From an uncultured Lachnospiraceae bacterium (GTDB lineage: Bacteria > Bacillota > Clostridia > Lachnospirales > Lachnospiraceae): 64,000 nucleotides of DNA. The notes below the pieces were generated by a model. That model was given only the letters and a program-made list of their open reading frames with translations. It was not told the origin of the DNA and did not search any database. Shown here in pieces: positions 15,302 to 23,984 of this stretch. The stretch is taken from positions 1 to 64,000 of the forward strand of contig CAJTRL010000005.1 of assembly GCA_910578715.1 (NCBI GenBank), read 5' to 3'. The first letter of the stretch is position 1. Each line of letters begins with the position of its first letter. The position numbers and the translations under genes are program-made.

Positions 15302-16287
15302 CACGGTTTCCGGGCGGTTATGGATACCCACTCGCCCTGCCTGGTAACTTCGATGACTTCCATCCCCGCTGCCTGTACCGCCGCCGCAACACAAGTTTCT
15401 TTGTCCTCAATAATGCCCGATGTAATATAGACGCCGCCCGGCTTCAACTGTGCCACAATGACCGGCGTCAGTTCCACCAGCACGTTCGCCAGAATATTTG
15501 CCACCACGATATCATAGCATAGATAGCCGACTTTGTCCTGCACTTCTTTTTCCGTAATGATATTGCCAATCATCATCGTGAAATCTTCTTCCCGGATGCC
15601 GTTGGCCTCCATATTCTGTCTGACGGCCTCCACCGCACAGGGGTCCAAATCCGTACCGACCGCTCTTTTTGCCCCATACATCAGCGCGAGGATTGCAAGG
15701 ATTCCGCTCCCGGAACCCACATCGAGAAGCGTTGTCTCCGGCGTCAGATACTTTTTTATCTGACGGATGCAAAGCTGCGTTGTGTCGTGCATTCCCGTTC
15801 CGAAAGCCGTTCCCGGGTCGATGTGCAGAATTTTTTTATCCCGGTCCTCCTCTTTTACCGCTTCCCAGGAAGGAATCACAAGAAGGTCGTCAATATAAAA
15901 CTGGTGAAAATATTCTTTCCAGTTATTAATCCAGTCGATATCTTCCGTCTCGTCCACGGTAACCGCACCCTCTCCGATATCCATGAACATCCCCAAGTCT
16001 TCAAGCTCCTTCTTAACCTGTCCCAAAACAGCGTCGGTATCCGTTCTTTCTCCGTTCAGAGTAAGGCTTCCATCCTCATTTTCTTCCACAAAGAAGCTAA
16101 GATATGCGATTCCGTCATCTTCTCCTGTTACCGGCGGAATATCCACGAACATCTGCTCCTTTTCCCATGCGGTAAGCGGCACCTTATCTTCAATCTGCGC
16201 CCCTTCCAGACCGATATCATATAAAGCGCTGATAATGATGTCTTCCGCCTCCGTTATCGTTTTAATCCTGAATTTCGTCCATTTCAT
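15301..16287 (-). CDS. prmA: Ribosomal protein L11 methyltransferase
   Basis: Trimethylates lysines and the N-terminus of ribosomal protein L11. 328 aa: an N-terminal substrate-recognition domain (KFRIKTITEAEDIIISALYD) and a C-terminal class I SAM domain with HIDPGTAFGTGMHDTT, LLDVGSGSGILAILALMYGA and VVANILANVLVEL. The ATG overlaps the aldo/keto reductase stop as ATGA. In many Firmicutes prmA follows dnaJ; here dnaJ is 2.5 kb to the right with two genes between, so the block is only partly preserved. Confidence 0.95.
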   Translation of the reverse strand: MKWTKFRIKTITEAEDIIISALYDIGLEGAQIEDKVPLTAWEKEQMFVDIPPVTGEDDGIAYLSFFVEENEDGSLTLNGERTDTDAVLGQVKKELEDLGMFMDIGEGAVTVDETEDIDWINNWKEYFHQFYIDDLLVIPSWEAVKEEDRDKKILHIDPGTAFGTGMHDTTQLCIRQIKKYLTPETTLLDVGSGSGILAILALMYGAKRAVGTDLDPCAVEAVRQNMEANGIREEDFTMMIGNIITEKEVQDKVGYLCYDIVVANILANVLVELTPVIVAQLKPGGVYITSGIIEDKETCVAAAVQAAGMEVIEVTRQGEWVSITARKP

Positions 16288-17291
16288 TTTTGCAAATCTC
16301 CCAGCGCAATTTCATCTATTCTGCGAAGCTCCTCTTCACTGAATGCAGTGTTGTCCAGCGCTTTAATATTTTCCAGTATCTGTTCCGGTCTGCTGGCGCC
16401 GATTAGTACGGATGTTACCCTTCCATCCTTCAAAATCCATGCGAGCGCCATCTGCGTCAGGGATTGTCCCCTTTCTTCCGCAATCTGATTCAATTCCTGT
16501 ACCTTCTTTAAAAGCTCCGGCTTCAGGGCGTCCTCATGAAGATACGGGCTCTTTTTGCCGCCGATGCGGGAATCCGCGGGAATGCCGTTTAAATATTTCC
16601 CGGTCAGAATCCCCTGCTGTAACGGGCTGAATGCAATACAGCCGAGTCCGTTCTCATACAGAAAATCTTTTAGCCCGTCTTCCTCTATCCACCTGTTCAG
16701 AATAGAATAGGACGGCTGGTGAATAATAAACGGTGTGTGCAATTCTTTCAGAATACGATATGCTTCCTCTGCCTGTTCTTTTTTATAATTGGAAATGCCC
16801 ACATACAACGCCTTGCCTGAGCGGACAATCTGGTCAAGCGCATACATCGTTTCTTCAATCGGCGTTTCCGGGTCCGGCCTGTGGTGATAGAAAATATCCA
16901 CATAATCCAGCCCGAGTCTCCGTAAGGACTGGTCCAGGCTCGCCGTCAGATACTTTCTGGAACCGCCGTCACCATACGGCCCTTTCCACATATCATATCC
17001 GGCCTTCGTGGAAATAATCATTTCATCCCGGTAAGGCATTAAATCGGATTTTAAAATCTGACCCATGCTGCTTTCCGCACTTCCGTAAACGGGTCCGTAA
17101 TTATTGGCAAGGTCAAAATGCGTAATGCCGTTGTCAAAAGCCGTAAAGATAATTTTTTTCATATTTTCCAGATTATTGACGGAGCCAAAATTATGCCACA
17201 TGCCAAGAGAAAAGGCGGGCAGTTTCAGACCGCTTTTCCCACATCTGTTATATTTCATTTTTTCATATCGGTTTTCATTTGCAACATACAT
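16284..17291 (-). CDS. Aldo/keto reductase (YghZ-like)
   Basis: NADPH-dependent reductase with an (alpha/beta)8 barrel, 335 aa. It resembles the AKR14/YghZ group (L-glyceraldehyde-3-phosphate reductase) and Kv-beta-like proteins: LGMWHNFGSVNNLENMKKI, the catalytic Asp/Tyr block FDLANNYGPVYGSAE, the Lys in ISTKAGYDMW and His in DIFYHHRPDPETP, and GISNYKKEQAEE. C-terminal cofactor contacts lie in SVLIGASRPEQILENI. ATG at 17291 follows AAGGAGGAATCAGT, clearly better than an upstream ATG. First gene of a tightly overlapping set with prmA, vanZ and rsmE. Physiological substrate unknown. Confidence 0.9.
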   Translation of the reverse strand: MYVANENRYEKMKYNRCGKSGLKLPAFSLGMWHNFGSVNNLENMKKIIFTAFDNGITHFDLANNYGPVYGSAESSMGQILKSDLMPYRDEMIISTKAGYDMWKGPYGDGGSRKYLTASLDQSLRRLGLDYVDIFYHHRPDPETPIEETMYALDQIVRSGKALYVGISNYKKEQAEEAYRILKELHTPFIIHQPSYSILNRWIEEDGLKDFLYENGLGCIAFSPLQQGILTGKYLNGIPADSRIGGKKSPYLHEDALKPELLKKVQELNQIAEERGQSLTQMALAWILKDGRVTSVLIGASRPEQILENIKALDNTAFSEEELRRIDEIALGDLQK

Positions 17292-17421
17292 ACTGATTCC
17301 TCCTTCTTTTGCCAGCTTCTGCCATTTGGGTTTACCCTGATTTATTGATTGTATCACACAACCCGTTTATCTGGAAAGTATTTCAGCAATTTATCCAGTA
17401 TACAGATTGTCGATTTTAGGG

Positions 17422-17427
17422 TATAAT
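17422..17427 (+). promoter_or_regulatory. Possible -10 box of the DUF3048 gene
   Basis: A perfect TATAAT 33 nt before the start codon; no clear -35 hexamer is seen at the right distance (region reads TATACA). Weak call. Confidence 0.35.
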
Positions 17428-17459
17428 GTGAGAAATGGTTTGAAAAACGGAGGATTTGT

Positions 17460-18674
17460 ATGCACAAAAAAAGAATTGCGTTGTTGATGGCTTCTCTTTT
17501 GTTTACCGCCGCCTGCTTGTCCGGCTGCGGTGAAGAGGAACAAAAGCTGGAAGTCAAAGAGCCTGAAATTATAGTAGTCGGAGAAAATAATACGGACGAA
17601 GCGGAGGATGTACAGGCTCCTGCGCCCGAAGAGGTTCAGGAGGAGCTTACAACAGCTTATCCGGTTGTAAAGGAAGAACGGGAATCCGTAAACGGACAGA
17701 TACAAAGTTATCTGACCGGACAATGGATTAATGAAGAAATTGCAACGAGAAGGCCAATTGCGGTTATGATTCCCAATAACAAACCGGCAATGCCTCAATA
17801 CGGGCTTTCCAAAGCCGCTATTATCTATGAGGCTCCCGTTGAAGGCCGTATCACAAGACTGATGGCCGTTTTTGAAGATTTTGACGAACTCGACCGCATC
17901 GGGCCCGTCAGAAGCAGCCGGGACTACTTCCTTTATACGGCAATGGGCTATGAAGCTATCTATTGTAACTGGGGTCTCGCCGTACCTTATGTGGAAGAAC
18001 TGATTAACCGGGATGACGTTTACAATGTCAGCGCTGCGGTAACGGGGATTCATAATCCCGCGGACGAAGCGTACGACCGTGTAAGCCGCGGCAGCGGATA
18101 TGCGCTGGAATTTACCGGCTACCTGATGATTGACGGACTGATGAAAGCGGTGGACAGGCTCGGCTATGACTGGAACTATGATGACGCCTATGTCCGCCCG
18201 TTCCTCTTTGTCGCAGACGGCTCTTTTGCGGACTATGCCGATAAAGAATCAGCTACCCTTATCTATCCGGGCGGAGAGTCGGGCAGCAATGCGAGCGGTT
18301 ACGGTTCCTATCATCCGTACTTTGAATATCACGAGGACGACCACCTGTATTACCGATATCAGGACGGTAAAAAACAGATTGACGAATACACCGGCGGCCA
18401 GCTGACCGTTTCCAACGTCATTTTCCAGTACTGTCATGGAGAAGTCCGTGACGACCATGATTATCTGGCTTTTGGCGTACATGGTGAAGGCGAAGCGATT
18501 GTCTTTACAGGCGGTAAGGTTATCAAAGGAACATGGAAACGGCTTGACGGCGATTTTACACCCGCCCGTTTTTATGACGAGAACGATGAGGAAATCATTA
18601 TGAATCAGGGGTCTACCTGGATTTGTAATATCTGGGATGACGATGAATACACGCAGTGTATAGAATGGAAATAA
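17460..18674 (+). CDS. DUF3048 lipoprotein (YerB-like)
   Basis: 404 aa. A lipoprotein signal ends in LSGC (Cys at about 23), so the protein is anchored on the outer face of the membrane. An acidic linker follows, then the DUF3048 N-terminal domain (RPIAVMIPNNKPAMPQYGLS, GRITRLMAVFEDFDELDRIG, RSSRDYFLYTAMGYEAIY) and the C-terminal domain (PGGESGSNASGYGSYHPYF, LTVSNVIFQYCHGEVRDDHDYL, RFYDENDEEIIMNQGSTWI). YerB-type proteins are common in Firmicutes and of unknown function; a wall or peptidoglycan role has been suggested. Monocistronic on plus, with RBS CGGAGGATTTGT and a terminator behind it. Confidence 0.92.
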   Translation: MHKKRIALLMASLLFTAACLSGCGEEEQKLEVKEPEIIVVGENNTDEAEDVQAPAPEEVQEELTTAYPVVKEERESVNGQIQSYLTGQWINEEIATRRPIAVMIPNNKPAMPQYGLSKAAIIYEAPVEGRITRLMAVFEDFDELDRIGPVRSSRDYFLYTAMGYEAIYCNWGLAVPYVEELINRDDVYNVSAAVTGIHNPADEAYDRVSRGSGYALEFTGYLMIDGLMKAVDRLGYDWNYDDAYVRPFLFVADGSFADYADKESATLIYPGGESGSNASGYGSYHPYFEYHEDDHLYYRYQDGKKQIDEYTGGQLTVSNVIFQYCHGEVRDDHDYLAFGVHGEGEAIVFTGGKVIKGTWKRLDGDFTPARFYDENDEEIIMNQGSTWICNIWDDDEYTQCIEWK

Positions 18675-18697
18675 GCCGAAAATGCTTCTTAACTGGA

Positions 18698-18724
18698 AGA
18701 ACGCCGCAATGCGGCGTTCTTTTC
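18698..18724. terminator. Terminator between DUF3048 gene and dnaJ
   Basis: AGAACGCCGC-AAT-GCGGCGTTCT, a perfect 10-bp stem with TTTT on plus and a short T-run on minus; serves both converging genes. Confidence 0.85.
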
Positions 18725-18737
18725 GATTTTTATACCG

Positions 18738-19901
18738 TTACTTTCTAAACCTCTTCTTCCCTTTCGGCGGTTCTTCTCCGCCGGAAGTCTGCTGTTTCAC
18801 AGCGTTCAATGTATTCCCGGTCTGCTCATCAAACTGCTTCAGAAGGTCTTTTGCCTCACGGGACATTTTATCGGGCACCTGTACGACAAGCGTTACATAA
18901 TGGTCTCCCCGTATGTCTTTGCTGCGCAATGACGGGACGCCCTTCCCTTTCAGCCGGACTTTCGTATCCGTCTGCGTGCCAGGCTTCACATCATAGATGA
19001 CCTTGCCATCCACCGTGTCAATCATGATTTCACCGCCAAGCGCCGCAACCGCAAAGGACATCGGAACCGTCGAGTAAATATTCGTTTCCTGCCTCTGGAA
19101 AATCGGATGCCGTCCGACAATTACTTCTACCAGCAAATCGCCTCTCGGCCCGCCATTCGTTCCCGGCTCTCCCTTATCTCTGATTCTGACGCTCTGGCCA
19201 TTGTCAATCCCGGCCGGAATCGATACCTGGATTTTCTTTTTATTAGCTATATATCCCGTTCCATAACAATCCGGGCATTTCTCTTTAATAATCTTACCGG
19301 TTCCGTGGCAGTCCGGACAGGTCTGGACACTTCTGGTCGTCCCGAAGAAAATCTGCTGTGTAAATACAACCTGGCCTTTTCCGCCGCATTTCGGACAGGT
19401 TTCCGGACTGGTTCCCGGCTTTGCGCCGCTTCCGCGGCACGTCGTACACTCATCCTTCAACGTCAGCTCTATTTCTTTATCAACACCGAAAATCGCCTCT
19501 TCAAAAGTAATCCGCACGCTGGTACGAATATTAGCGCCTTTCATCGGGCCGTTTCCTCTGCTTCCTCTCCGGCCGCCGCCGCCAAAGAAGTCTCCAAAGA
19601 TATCTCCGAAAATATCCCCGAAATCCATACTGTTGAAATCAAAGCCGCCAAAACCGCCTGCTCCGCCGCCTTCAAAAGCAGCGTGGCCGTACTGGTCATA
19701 CTGTCTTCTCTTTTCAGGGTCGCTTAACACGGCGTATGCTTCTGAGGCTTCTTTGAACTTCTTCTCTGCTTCCGCATCGCCGGGATTCATATCCGGATGA
19801 TATTTTTTTGCAAGCACTCTGTATGCCTTTTTAAGCGCCGCATCATCGGCATTCTTATCAACGCCAAGAACTTCATAATAGTCTCTTTTCTGCTCTGCCA
19901 T
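18738..19901 (-). CDS. dnaJ: Chaperone DnaJ (Hsp40)
   Basis: Co-chaperone that stimulates DnaK ATP hydrolysis and presents unfolded proteins. 387 aa with the full type I layout: J domain with KKYHPDMNPGD, Gly/Phe region (GGGAGGFGGFDFNSMDFG), four zinc repeats (CTTCRGSG, CPKCGGKG, CPDCHGTG, CPDCYGTG), C-terminal peptide-binding domains. The start is ATG at 19901 with TTGGAGGATAGAGAC before it; a start five codons upstream lacks a site. Last gene of the hrcA operon; the 93-bp gap after dnaK contains a strong hairpin that may tune dnaJ levels. Confidence 0.96.
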   Translation of the reverse strand: MAEQKRDYYEVLGVDKNADDAALKKAYRVLAKKYHPDMNPGDAEAEKKFKEASEAYAVLSDPEKRRQYDQYGHAAFEGGGAGGFGGFDFNSMDFGDIFGDIFGDFFGGGGRRGSRGNGPMKGANIRTSVRITFEEAIFGVDKEIELTLKDECTTCRGSGAKPGTSPETCPKCGGKGQVVFTQQIFFGTTRSVQTCPDCHGTGKIIKEKCPDCYGTGYIANKKKIQVSIPAGIDNGQSVRIRDKGEPGTNGGPRGDLLVEVIVGRHPIFQRQETNIYSTVPMSFAVAALGGEIMIDTVDGKVIYDVKPGTQTDTKVRLKGKGVPSLRSKDIRGDHYVTLVVQVPDKMSREAKDLLKQFDEQTGNTLNAVKQQTSGGEEPPKGKKRFRK

Positions 19902-19946
19902 GTCTCTATCCTCCAAGACTCACCACATCAAATTTCTCCACAGCCC

Positions 19947-19975
19947 GGAAGAATGCCCTAAAAGGGCATTCTTCC
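19947..19975. repeat. Intercistronic hairpin between dnaK and dnaJ
   Basis: GGAAGAATGCCC, loop TAAAA, GGGCATTCTTCC: perfect 12-bp stem, 20 nt past the dnaK stop, no T-run. Shares its core and flanks with the hairpins at 21947 and 47882. Confidence 0.7.
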
Positions 19976-19994
19976 AAGCGAAATTTAGAAGTTC

Positions 19995-21866
19995 TTAAAC
20001 CTCTCTGTAATCTCCGTCTACAACATCGTCCGCAGCTCCTGTATCTGTGCTGCTCTGCGCATCTGCCGCGCCCATATCCGGTGCCGCACCCTGTTGTGCC
20101 TGCTGCATATTCTCGTACATCTTCGTGAACAGGGACTGTGCGGAATTTGTCAGCTTTTCTTTGGCCGCCTTTAATTCATCAATCTGGCTGTCGCTCATTT
20201 CCTGGTCTTTGGTCTTTTCCAGAATGTCCTTGACCGCCTGTAAATCGGCTTCCACGCCGGCTTTTTCGGAAGCGTCAATCTTATCTCCAACCTCGCTTAA
20301 CGCCTTTTCTGTCTGGAATACGAAGGAATCCGCTTCATTTCTCGTATCGATTGCTTCTTTTCTCTTCTTATCCTGCGCTTCATACTCCGCAGCTTCTTTT
20401 ACCGCTCTGTCGATTTCGTCATCGGACATATTGGAGCCCGCCGTAATCGTAATGTGCTGTTCTTTGCCCGTTCCCAAATCTTTGGCAGATACATTTACGA
20501 TGCCGTTCGCGTCGATATCGAATGTAACTTCAATCTGCGGAACGCCCCGCATTGCCGGCGGAATACCGTCCAGTCTGAACTGGCCGAGAGACTTGTTATC
20601 CTTCGCAAACTGTCTTTCACCCTGTACGACATTGATATCAACCGCCGTCTGATTATCCGCCGCCGTTGAGAAAATCTGGCTCTTCTTGGTCGGAATCGTG
20701 GTATTTCTTTCAATCAGTCTTGTTGCTACGCCGCCCATTGTCTCGATGGAAAGGGAAAGCGGCGTTACGTCGAGCAGCAGAATTTCGCCTGCGCCTGCAT
20801 CGCCCGCCAGTTTACCACCCTGAATGGAAGCGCCGAGCGCAACACACTCATCCGGGTTCAGGCTCCTGTTCGGCTCGTGTCCGGTCAGCTGTTTTACTTT
20901 CTCCTGAACAGCCGGAATACGGGTGGAACCGCCGACTAACAAAACTTTGCCTAAATCGGAATTGGTAAGTCCCGCGTCTTTCATCGCATTCTGCACAGGA
21001 ATTGCCGTTTTTTCTACCAAATCATGTGTCAGTTCATCAAATTTAGCTCTTGTCAGGTTCATGTCAAAGTGCTTCGGTCCTTCTGCCGTCGCCGTAATGA
21101 AAGGCAGATTGATATTCGTTGTCGTAGCGGAGGACAATTCCTTCTTCGCTTTCTCCGCCGCTTCTTTCAATCTCTGCAGCGCCATCTTATCTCCTGATAA
21201 GTCAACGCCCTCCTGTGCTTTAAACTCTTTCAGCATCCAGTCGATAATTTTCTGGTCGAAGTCGTCGCCGCCAAGATGGGTATCGCCGTTGGTTGCGAGA
21301 ACCTCGATAACGCCGTCGCCGATTTCAATCAGGGAAACATCGAACGTACCGCCGCCCAGGTCGTATACCATGATTTTCTGTTCTTTTTCATTATCCAGGC
21401 CGTACGCCAGAGCCGCCGCCGTAGGCTCGTTAATAATACGCTTTACATCCAGACCCGCAATTTTACCGGCGTCTTTGGTCGCCTGTCTCTGCGCATCGTT
21501 GAAATATGCCGGAACCGTAATAACGGCTTCCGTTACTTTTTCGCCGAGGTAGTTTTCCGCATCGGCTTTCAGCTTCTGAAGAATCATCGCGGAAATCTGC
21601 TGCGGAGAATATTTCTTGTCGTCGATGGTACGTCCTCTGTCCGTACCCATATCCCTTTTAATAGACGCAATCGTCTTATCCGCATTGGTAACAGCCTGAC
21701 GTTTTGCCGGCTCTCCGACAAGTCTTTCTCCCGTCTTCGTAAACGCCACAACAGACGGTGTTGTTCTCGCGCCTTCCGTATTGGCGATAACCGTCGGTTT
21801 ACCGCCTTCCATAACTGCTACACAGCTATTTGTTGTTCCTAAGTCAATACCTATAATCTTGCTCAT
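19995..21866 (-). CDS. dnaK: Chaperone DnaK (Hsp70)
   Basis: ATP-driven cytoplasmic chaperone. 623 aa from ATG at 21866 (AGGAGGG eight bases upstream; a TTG two codons earlier is less likely). Begins MSKIIGIDLGTTNSCVAVM; the ATPase domain shows AVITVPAYFNDAQRQATKDA, MVYDLGGGTFDVSLIEIG and VLLVGGSTRIPAVQ; the substrate domain begins near LLLDVTPLSLSIETMGG. The Gram-positive form lacks the about 24-residue insertion seen in proteobacterial DnaK. C-terminal tail QGAAPDMGAADAQ...DGDYREV is of the usual disordered type. Third gene of the CIRCE-controlled operon. Confidence 0.98.
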   Translation of the reverse strand: MSKIIGIDLGTTNSCVAVMEGGKPTVIANTEGARTTPSVVAFTKTGERLVGEPAKRQAVTNADKTIASIKRDMGTDRGRTIDDKKYSPQQISAMILQKLKADAENYLGEKVTEAVITVPAYFNDAQRQATKDAGKIAGLDVKRIINEPTAAALAYGLDNEKEQKIMVYDLGGGTFDVSLIEIGDGVIEVLATNGDTHLGGDDFDQKIIDWMLKEFKAQEGVDLSGDKMALQRLKEAAEKAKKELSSATTTNINLPFITATAEGPKHFDMNLTRAKFDELTHDLVEKTAIPVQNAMKDAGLTNSDLGKVLLVGGSTRIPAVQEKVKQLTGHEPNRSLNPDECVALGASIQGGKLAGDAGAGEILLLDVTPLSLSIETMGGVATRLIERNTTIPTKKSQIFSTAADNQTAVDINVVQGERQFAKDNKSLGQFRLDGIPPAMRGVPQIEVTFDIDANGIVNVSAKDLGTGKEQHITITAGSNMSDDEIDRAVKEAAEYEAQDKKRKEAIDTRNEADSFVFQTEKALSEVGDKIDASEKAGVEADLQAVKDILEKTKDQEMSDSQIDELKAAKEKLTNSAQSLFTKMYENMQQAQQGAAPDMGAADAQSSTDTGAADDVVDGDYREV

Positions 21867-21946
21867 CTCCAAGCCCTCCTATAAAATTTATATCATCATT
21901 AATTGTTTAAATAATAACCTGTTATAACAACTTCCCACATCCCCGG

Positions 21947-22023
21947 AAGAATGGCTGCAAGCCATTCTTTCAGCTAAAACTTAGAATTTCTTAGATGCTG
22001 TCCTTTAGCATCTTAGAAATTCT
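21947..22023. repeat. Double hairpin between grpE and dnaK
   Basis: AAGAATGGCT-GCA-AGCCATTCTT (21947-21969, perfect 10 bp) and a 17-bp stem with one mismatch (21983-21999 with 22007-22023) that begins right at the grpE stop. Neither has a T-run. Probably RNA stability or processing elements between the cistrons. Confidence 0.65.
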
Positions 22024-22025
22024 TT

Positions 22026-22742
22026 TTAGCATACGACTGCCACCATACTATGCCGTACCACACTGTCGCGGTAAGTATATCCTTTCTGAAGTTCCTGTGC
22101 CACGATGCCGGATTCATATTCCTCGCTTTCCACCTGCATAACCGCATTGTGAAATTCCGGGTCAAATTCTTTACCGACCGCTTCAATCGGCTTAACGTCT
22201 ATGGATTCCAGCTCCGTCAGGATTTGTTTATAAATCATTTCCATGCCCTGTACGAAGGCGTCTCCCTTCTCGCTTTCCGGCACAGCCGCCAGGCCTCTTT
22301 CAAAATTATCTACGACCGGAAGAATTTTCTCGATAACGCTCTTTGCTCCTGTTTCAAACATCGCCGACTTTTCTTTTTCCGTGCGCTTACGGAAATTATC
22401 AAATTCAGCCATCTGGCGCTTTACTCTGTCTTCGAGCTCTTCGATTTTCGTTTTCAGCGCATCCTGTTTCTTATCCGCTTTTTCTTTTTTCTTTTTCTCT
22501 TTTTTGGACGCCTTAAAATCTTCTTTTGAATCTGCAGCGTCTTCCGGCTCCTCTGTTTCCTGATTCAATTCCTCGGAAACAGGCATTTCTCCTCCGGCCT
22601 TCTCTTCGGGAATCTCCTCATTCACGCTTTCTGTTTCCACATCTTCTGCTTCTACATTTCCCTTTTCCGCGTCTTCGCTTTCCATTCCATTTTTCAAATT
22701 TTCCATTTCATTTCCCAGTTCTTTCTCTGCCACAGTTTTCAT
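22026..22742 (-). CDS. grpE: Nucleotide exchange factor GrpE
   Basis: Releases ADP from DnaK. 238 aa, longer than usual because of an acidic, Glu-rich N-terminal extension (about residues 1-80) followed by a Lys-rich patch (KASKKEKKKKEKADKK) and the long coiled coil. The core shows MAEFDNFRKRTEKEK, ILPVVDNFERGLAAVP, GKEFDPEFHNAVM and LQKGYTYRDSVVRHSMV. The ATG lies directly behind GAAAGGG, rather close; an ATG 12 codons later is an alternative. Second gene of hrcA-grpE-dnaK-dnaJ. Confidence 0.95.
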   Translation of the reverse strand: MKTVAEKELGNEMENLKNGMESEDAEKGNVEAEDVETESVNEEIPEEKAGGEMPVSEELNQETEEPEDAADSKEDFKASKKEKKKKEKADKKQDALKTKIEELEDRVKRQMAEFDNFRKRTEKEKSAMFETGAKSVIEKILPVVDNFERGLAAVPESEKGDAFVQGMEMIYKQILTELESIDVKPIEAVGKEFDPEFHNAVMQVESEEYESGIVAQELQKGYTYRDSVVRHSMVAVVC

Positions 22743-22766
22743 CCCTTTCTTTCGCCATATTCTCAG

Positions 22767-23789
22767 CTATTTTCTGTATAAGTCATCCAACTGGCTTTTC
22801 AGCATTTTCAAATTGTGCACTACTTTTTCATAATCCATACGTCTCGGACCGATGATTCCAATCGTTCCTTTCATGCCCTCGTCCAGTTCATAAGTCGCCG
22901 TCACAACACTGCAGTCTTTCATGCTCTGAATCGGCGTTTCGTTTCCGATATAGACCTGTATTCCCGTGTTCTCGTCCGCGAGGTTTTCCTGTACGAGTTC
23001 ATTCAGGAACTGCTTTTCTTCAAAAGTCGTAATTAACTCGCTGGCCCGCTGGTTATCGGAAAGCTCCGGGTATTTGAAAAAGTTCTTCGCGCCGCTCGTA
23101 TATATTTCCAGGTCTTCATCGGCTTTAATCGCTTCTGCAACGGCGTCTATGACGTCGGCCACAATTTCGCTGTGGATTCCCGCCTGCTGCTTCATCGCCG
23201 CTATCATGCCGAGGTTGATTTCTTCCAATGAAAGGCCGTTTAAATGCGTATTCAGCAGAATATTCAGTTTTAATAATGTTTCCTCATGCAGTTCTTCCGA
23301 AACGGGCAGTATGGAATTTTTGATTACATTTCCTTCCACAACGATAACTGCCAGAATCTGATTCGCATCCACACGGGAAAGCTGGATAAATTTCAGCTTG
23401 TTGCGGTGATATTGCGGAGCCGATATCATCGCTGCGTATTCCGTATTATTCGCAAGAAGCCTTGCCGCCTGTTTTAAGAGATGTTCCATCTTGTCTTCTT
23501 TTTCAAGAAGCATCCCTTTCATCTCTTCGACTTCCCGCTCCTTCTCCTCCATCATCCTGTCTACATAAAGTCTGTATCCTTTGTCTGATGGAATACGGCC
23601 GGCCGATGTATGAGGCTGTATAATATAACCCAGTTCCTCCAAATCTGCCATTTCGTTTCTGATGGTGGCGGAACTCAGATTCAAATCGGTATACTTGGAA
23701 ATTGTTCTGCTTCCAACCGGTTCTCCCGTTTCCAGATAGTTCCGAATGATGGCCTGCAATATTTTGTATTTTCTTTCATCCATCTGCAT
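22767..23789 (-). CDS. hrcA: Heat-inducible transcription repressor HrcA
   Basis: Binds the CIRCE operator and represses the class I heat-shock genes; its folding depends on GroEL. 340 aa from the ATG at 23789 (AGGAGAAAATGGT before it); the open frame extends further but that part is the CIRCE itself. N-terminal winged helix: YKILQAIIRNYLETGEPVGS and SSATIRNEMADLEELGYI; PHTSAGRIPSDKGYRLYVD is the family signature. The C-terminal GAF-like domain ends MDYEKVVHNLKMLKSQLDDL. First gene of the operon, self-regulated. Confidence 0.97.
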   Translation of the reverse strand: MQMDERKYKILQAIIRNYLETGEPVGSRTISKYTDLNLSSATIRNEMADLEELGYIIQPHTSAGRIPSDKGYRLYVDRMMEEKEREVEEMKGMLLEKEDKMEHLLKQAARLLANNTEYAAMISAPQYHRNKLKFIQLSRVDANQILAVIVVEGNVIKNSILPVSEELHEETLLKLNILLNTHLNGLSLEEINLGMIAAMKQQAGIHSEIVADVIDAVAEAIKADEDLEIYTSGAKNFFKYPELSDNQRASELITTFEEKQFLNELVQENLADENTGIQVYIGNETPIQSMKDCSVVTATYELDEGMKGTIGIIGPRRMDYEKVVHNLKMLKSQLDDLYRK

Positions 23790-23806
23790 ACCATTTTCTC
23801 CTGTTG

Positions 23807-23833
23807 TTAGCACTCAACTCCTTAGAGTGCTAA
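23807..23833. promoter_or_regulatory. CIRCE operator
   Basis: TTAGCACTC, 9-nt spacer, GAGTGCTAA: an exact match to the CIRCE consensus bound by HrcA, placed just before the hrcA ribosome site. Confidence 0.97.
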
Positions 23834-23841
23834 CATGTTCT

Positions 23842-23876
23842 AGTGATAAGTTATCACTTCACTATTTAATTGTCAA
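23842..23876 (-). promoter_or_regulatory. SigmaA promoter of hrcA operon with a palindrome over the -10
   Basis: On minus: TTGACA (23876-23871), 17-bp spacer, TAACTT (23853-23848). The -10 lies inside a perfect 17-bp palindrome AGTGATAAGTTATCACT (23842-23858), 8 bp from CIRCE, suggesting a second operator. Confidence 0.6.
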
Positions 23877-23910
23877 CCTATCTTCCTAAAAAAATTATGA
23901 AAAAAATATT

Positions 23911-23955
23911 AAAAAAGCAACCGGTACAAGTTCATCGCTTTAACCAGTTGCTTTT
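23911..23955 (-). terminator. Terminator after the lysine-rich DUF6465 gene
   Basis: On minus: AAAAGCAACTGG...CCGGTTGCTTTTTT, an imperfect stem with a T-run, 30 nt after the stop of the 23985 gene and before the hrcA promoter. Confidence 0.75.
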
Positions 23956-23984
23956 ATTGTGCTCACTTTTACGCAGTCAAATCC

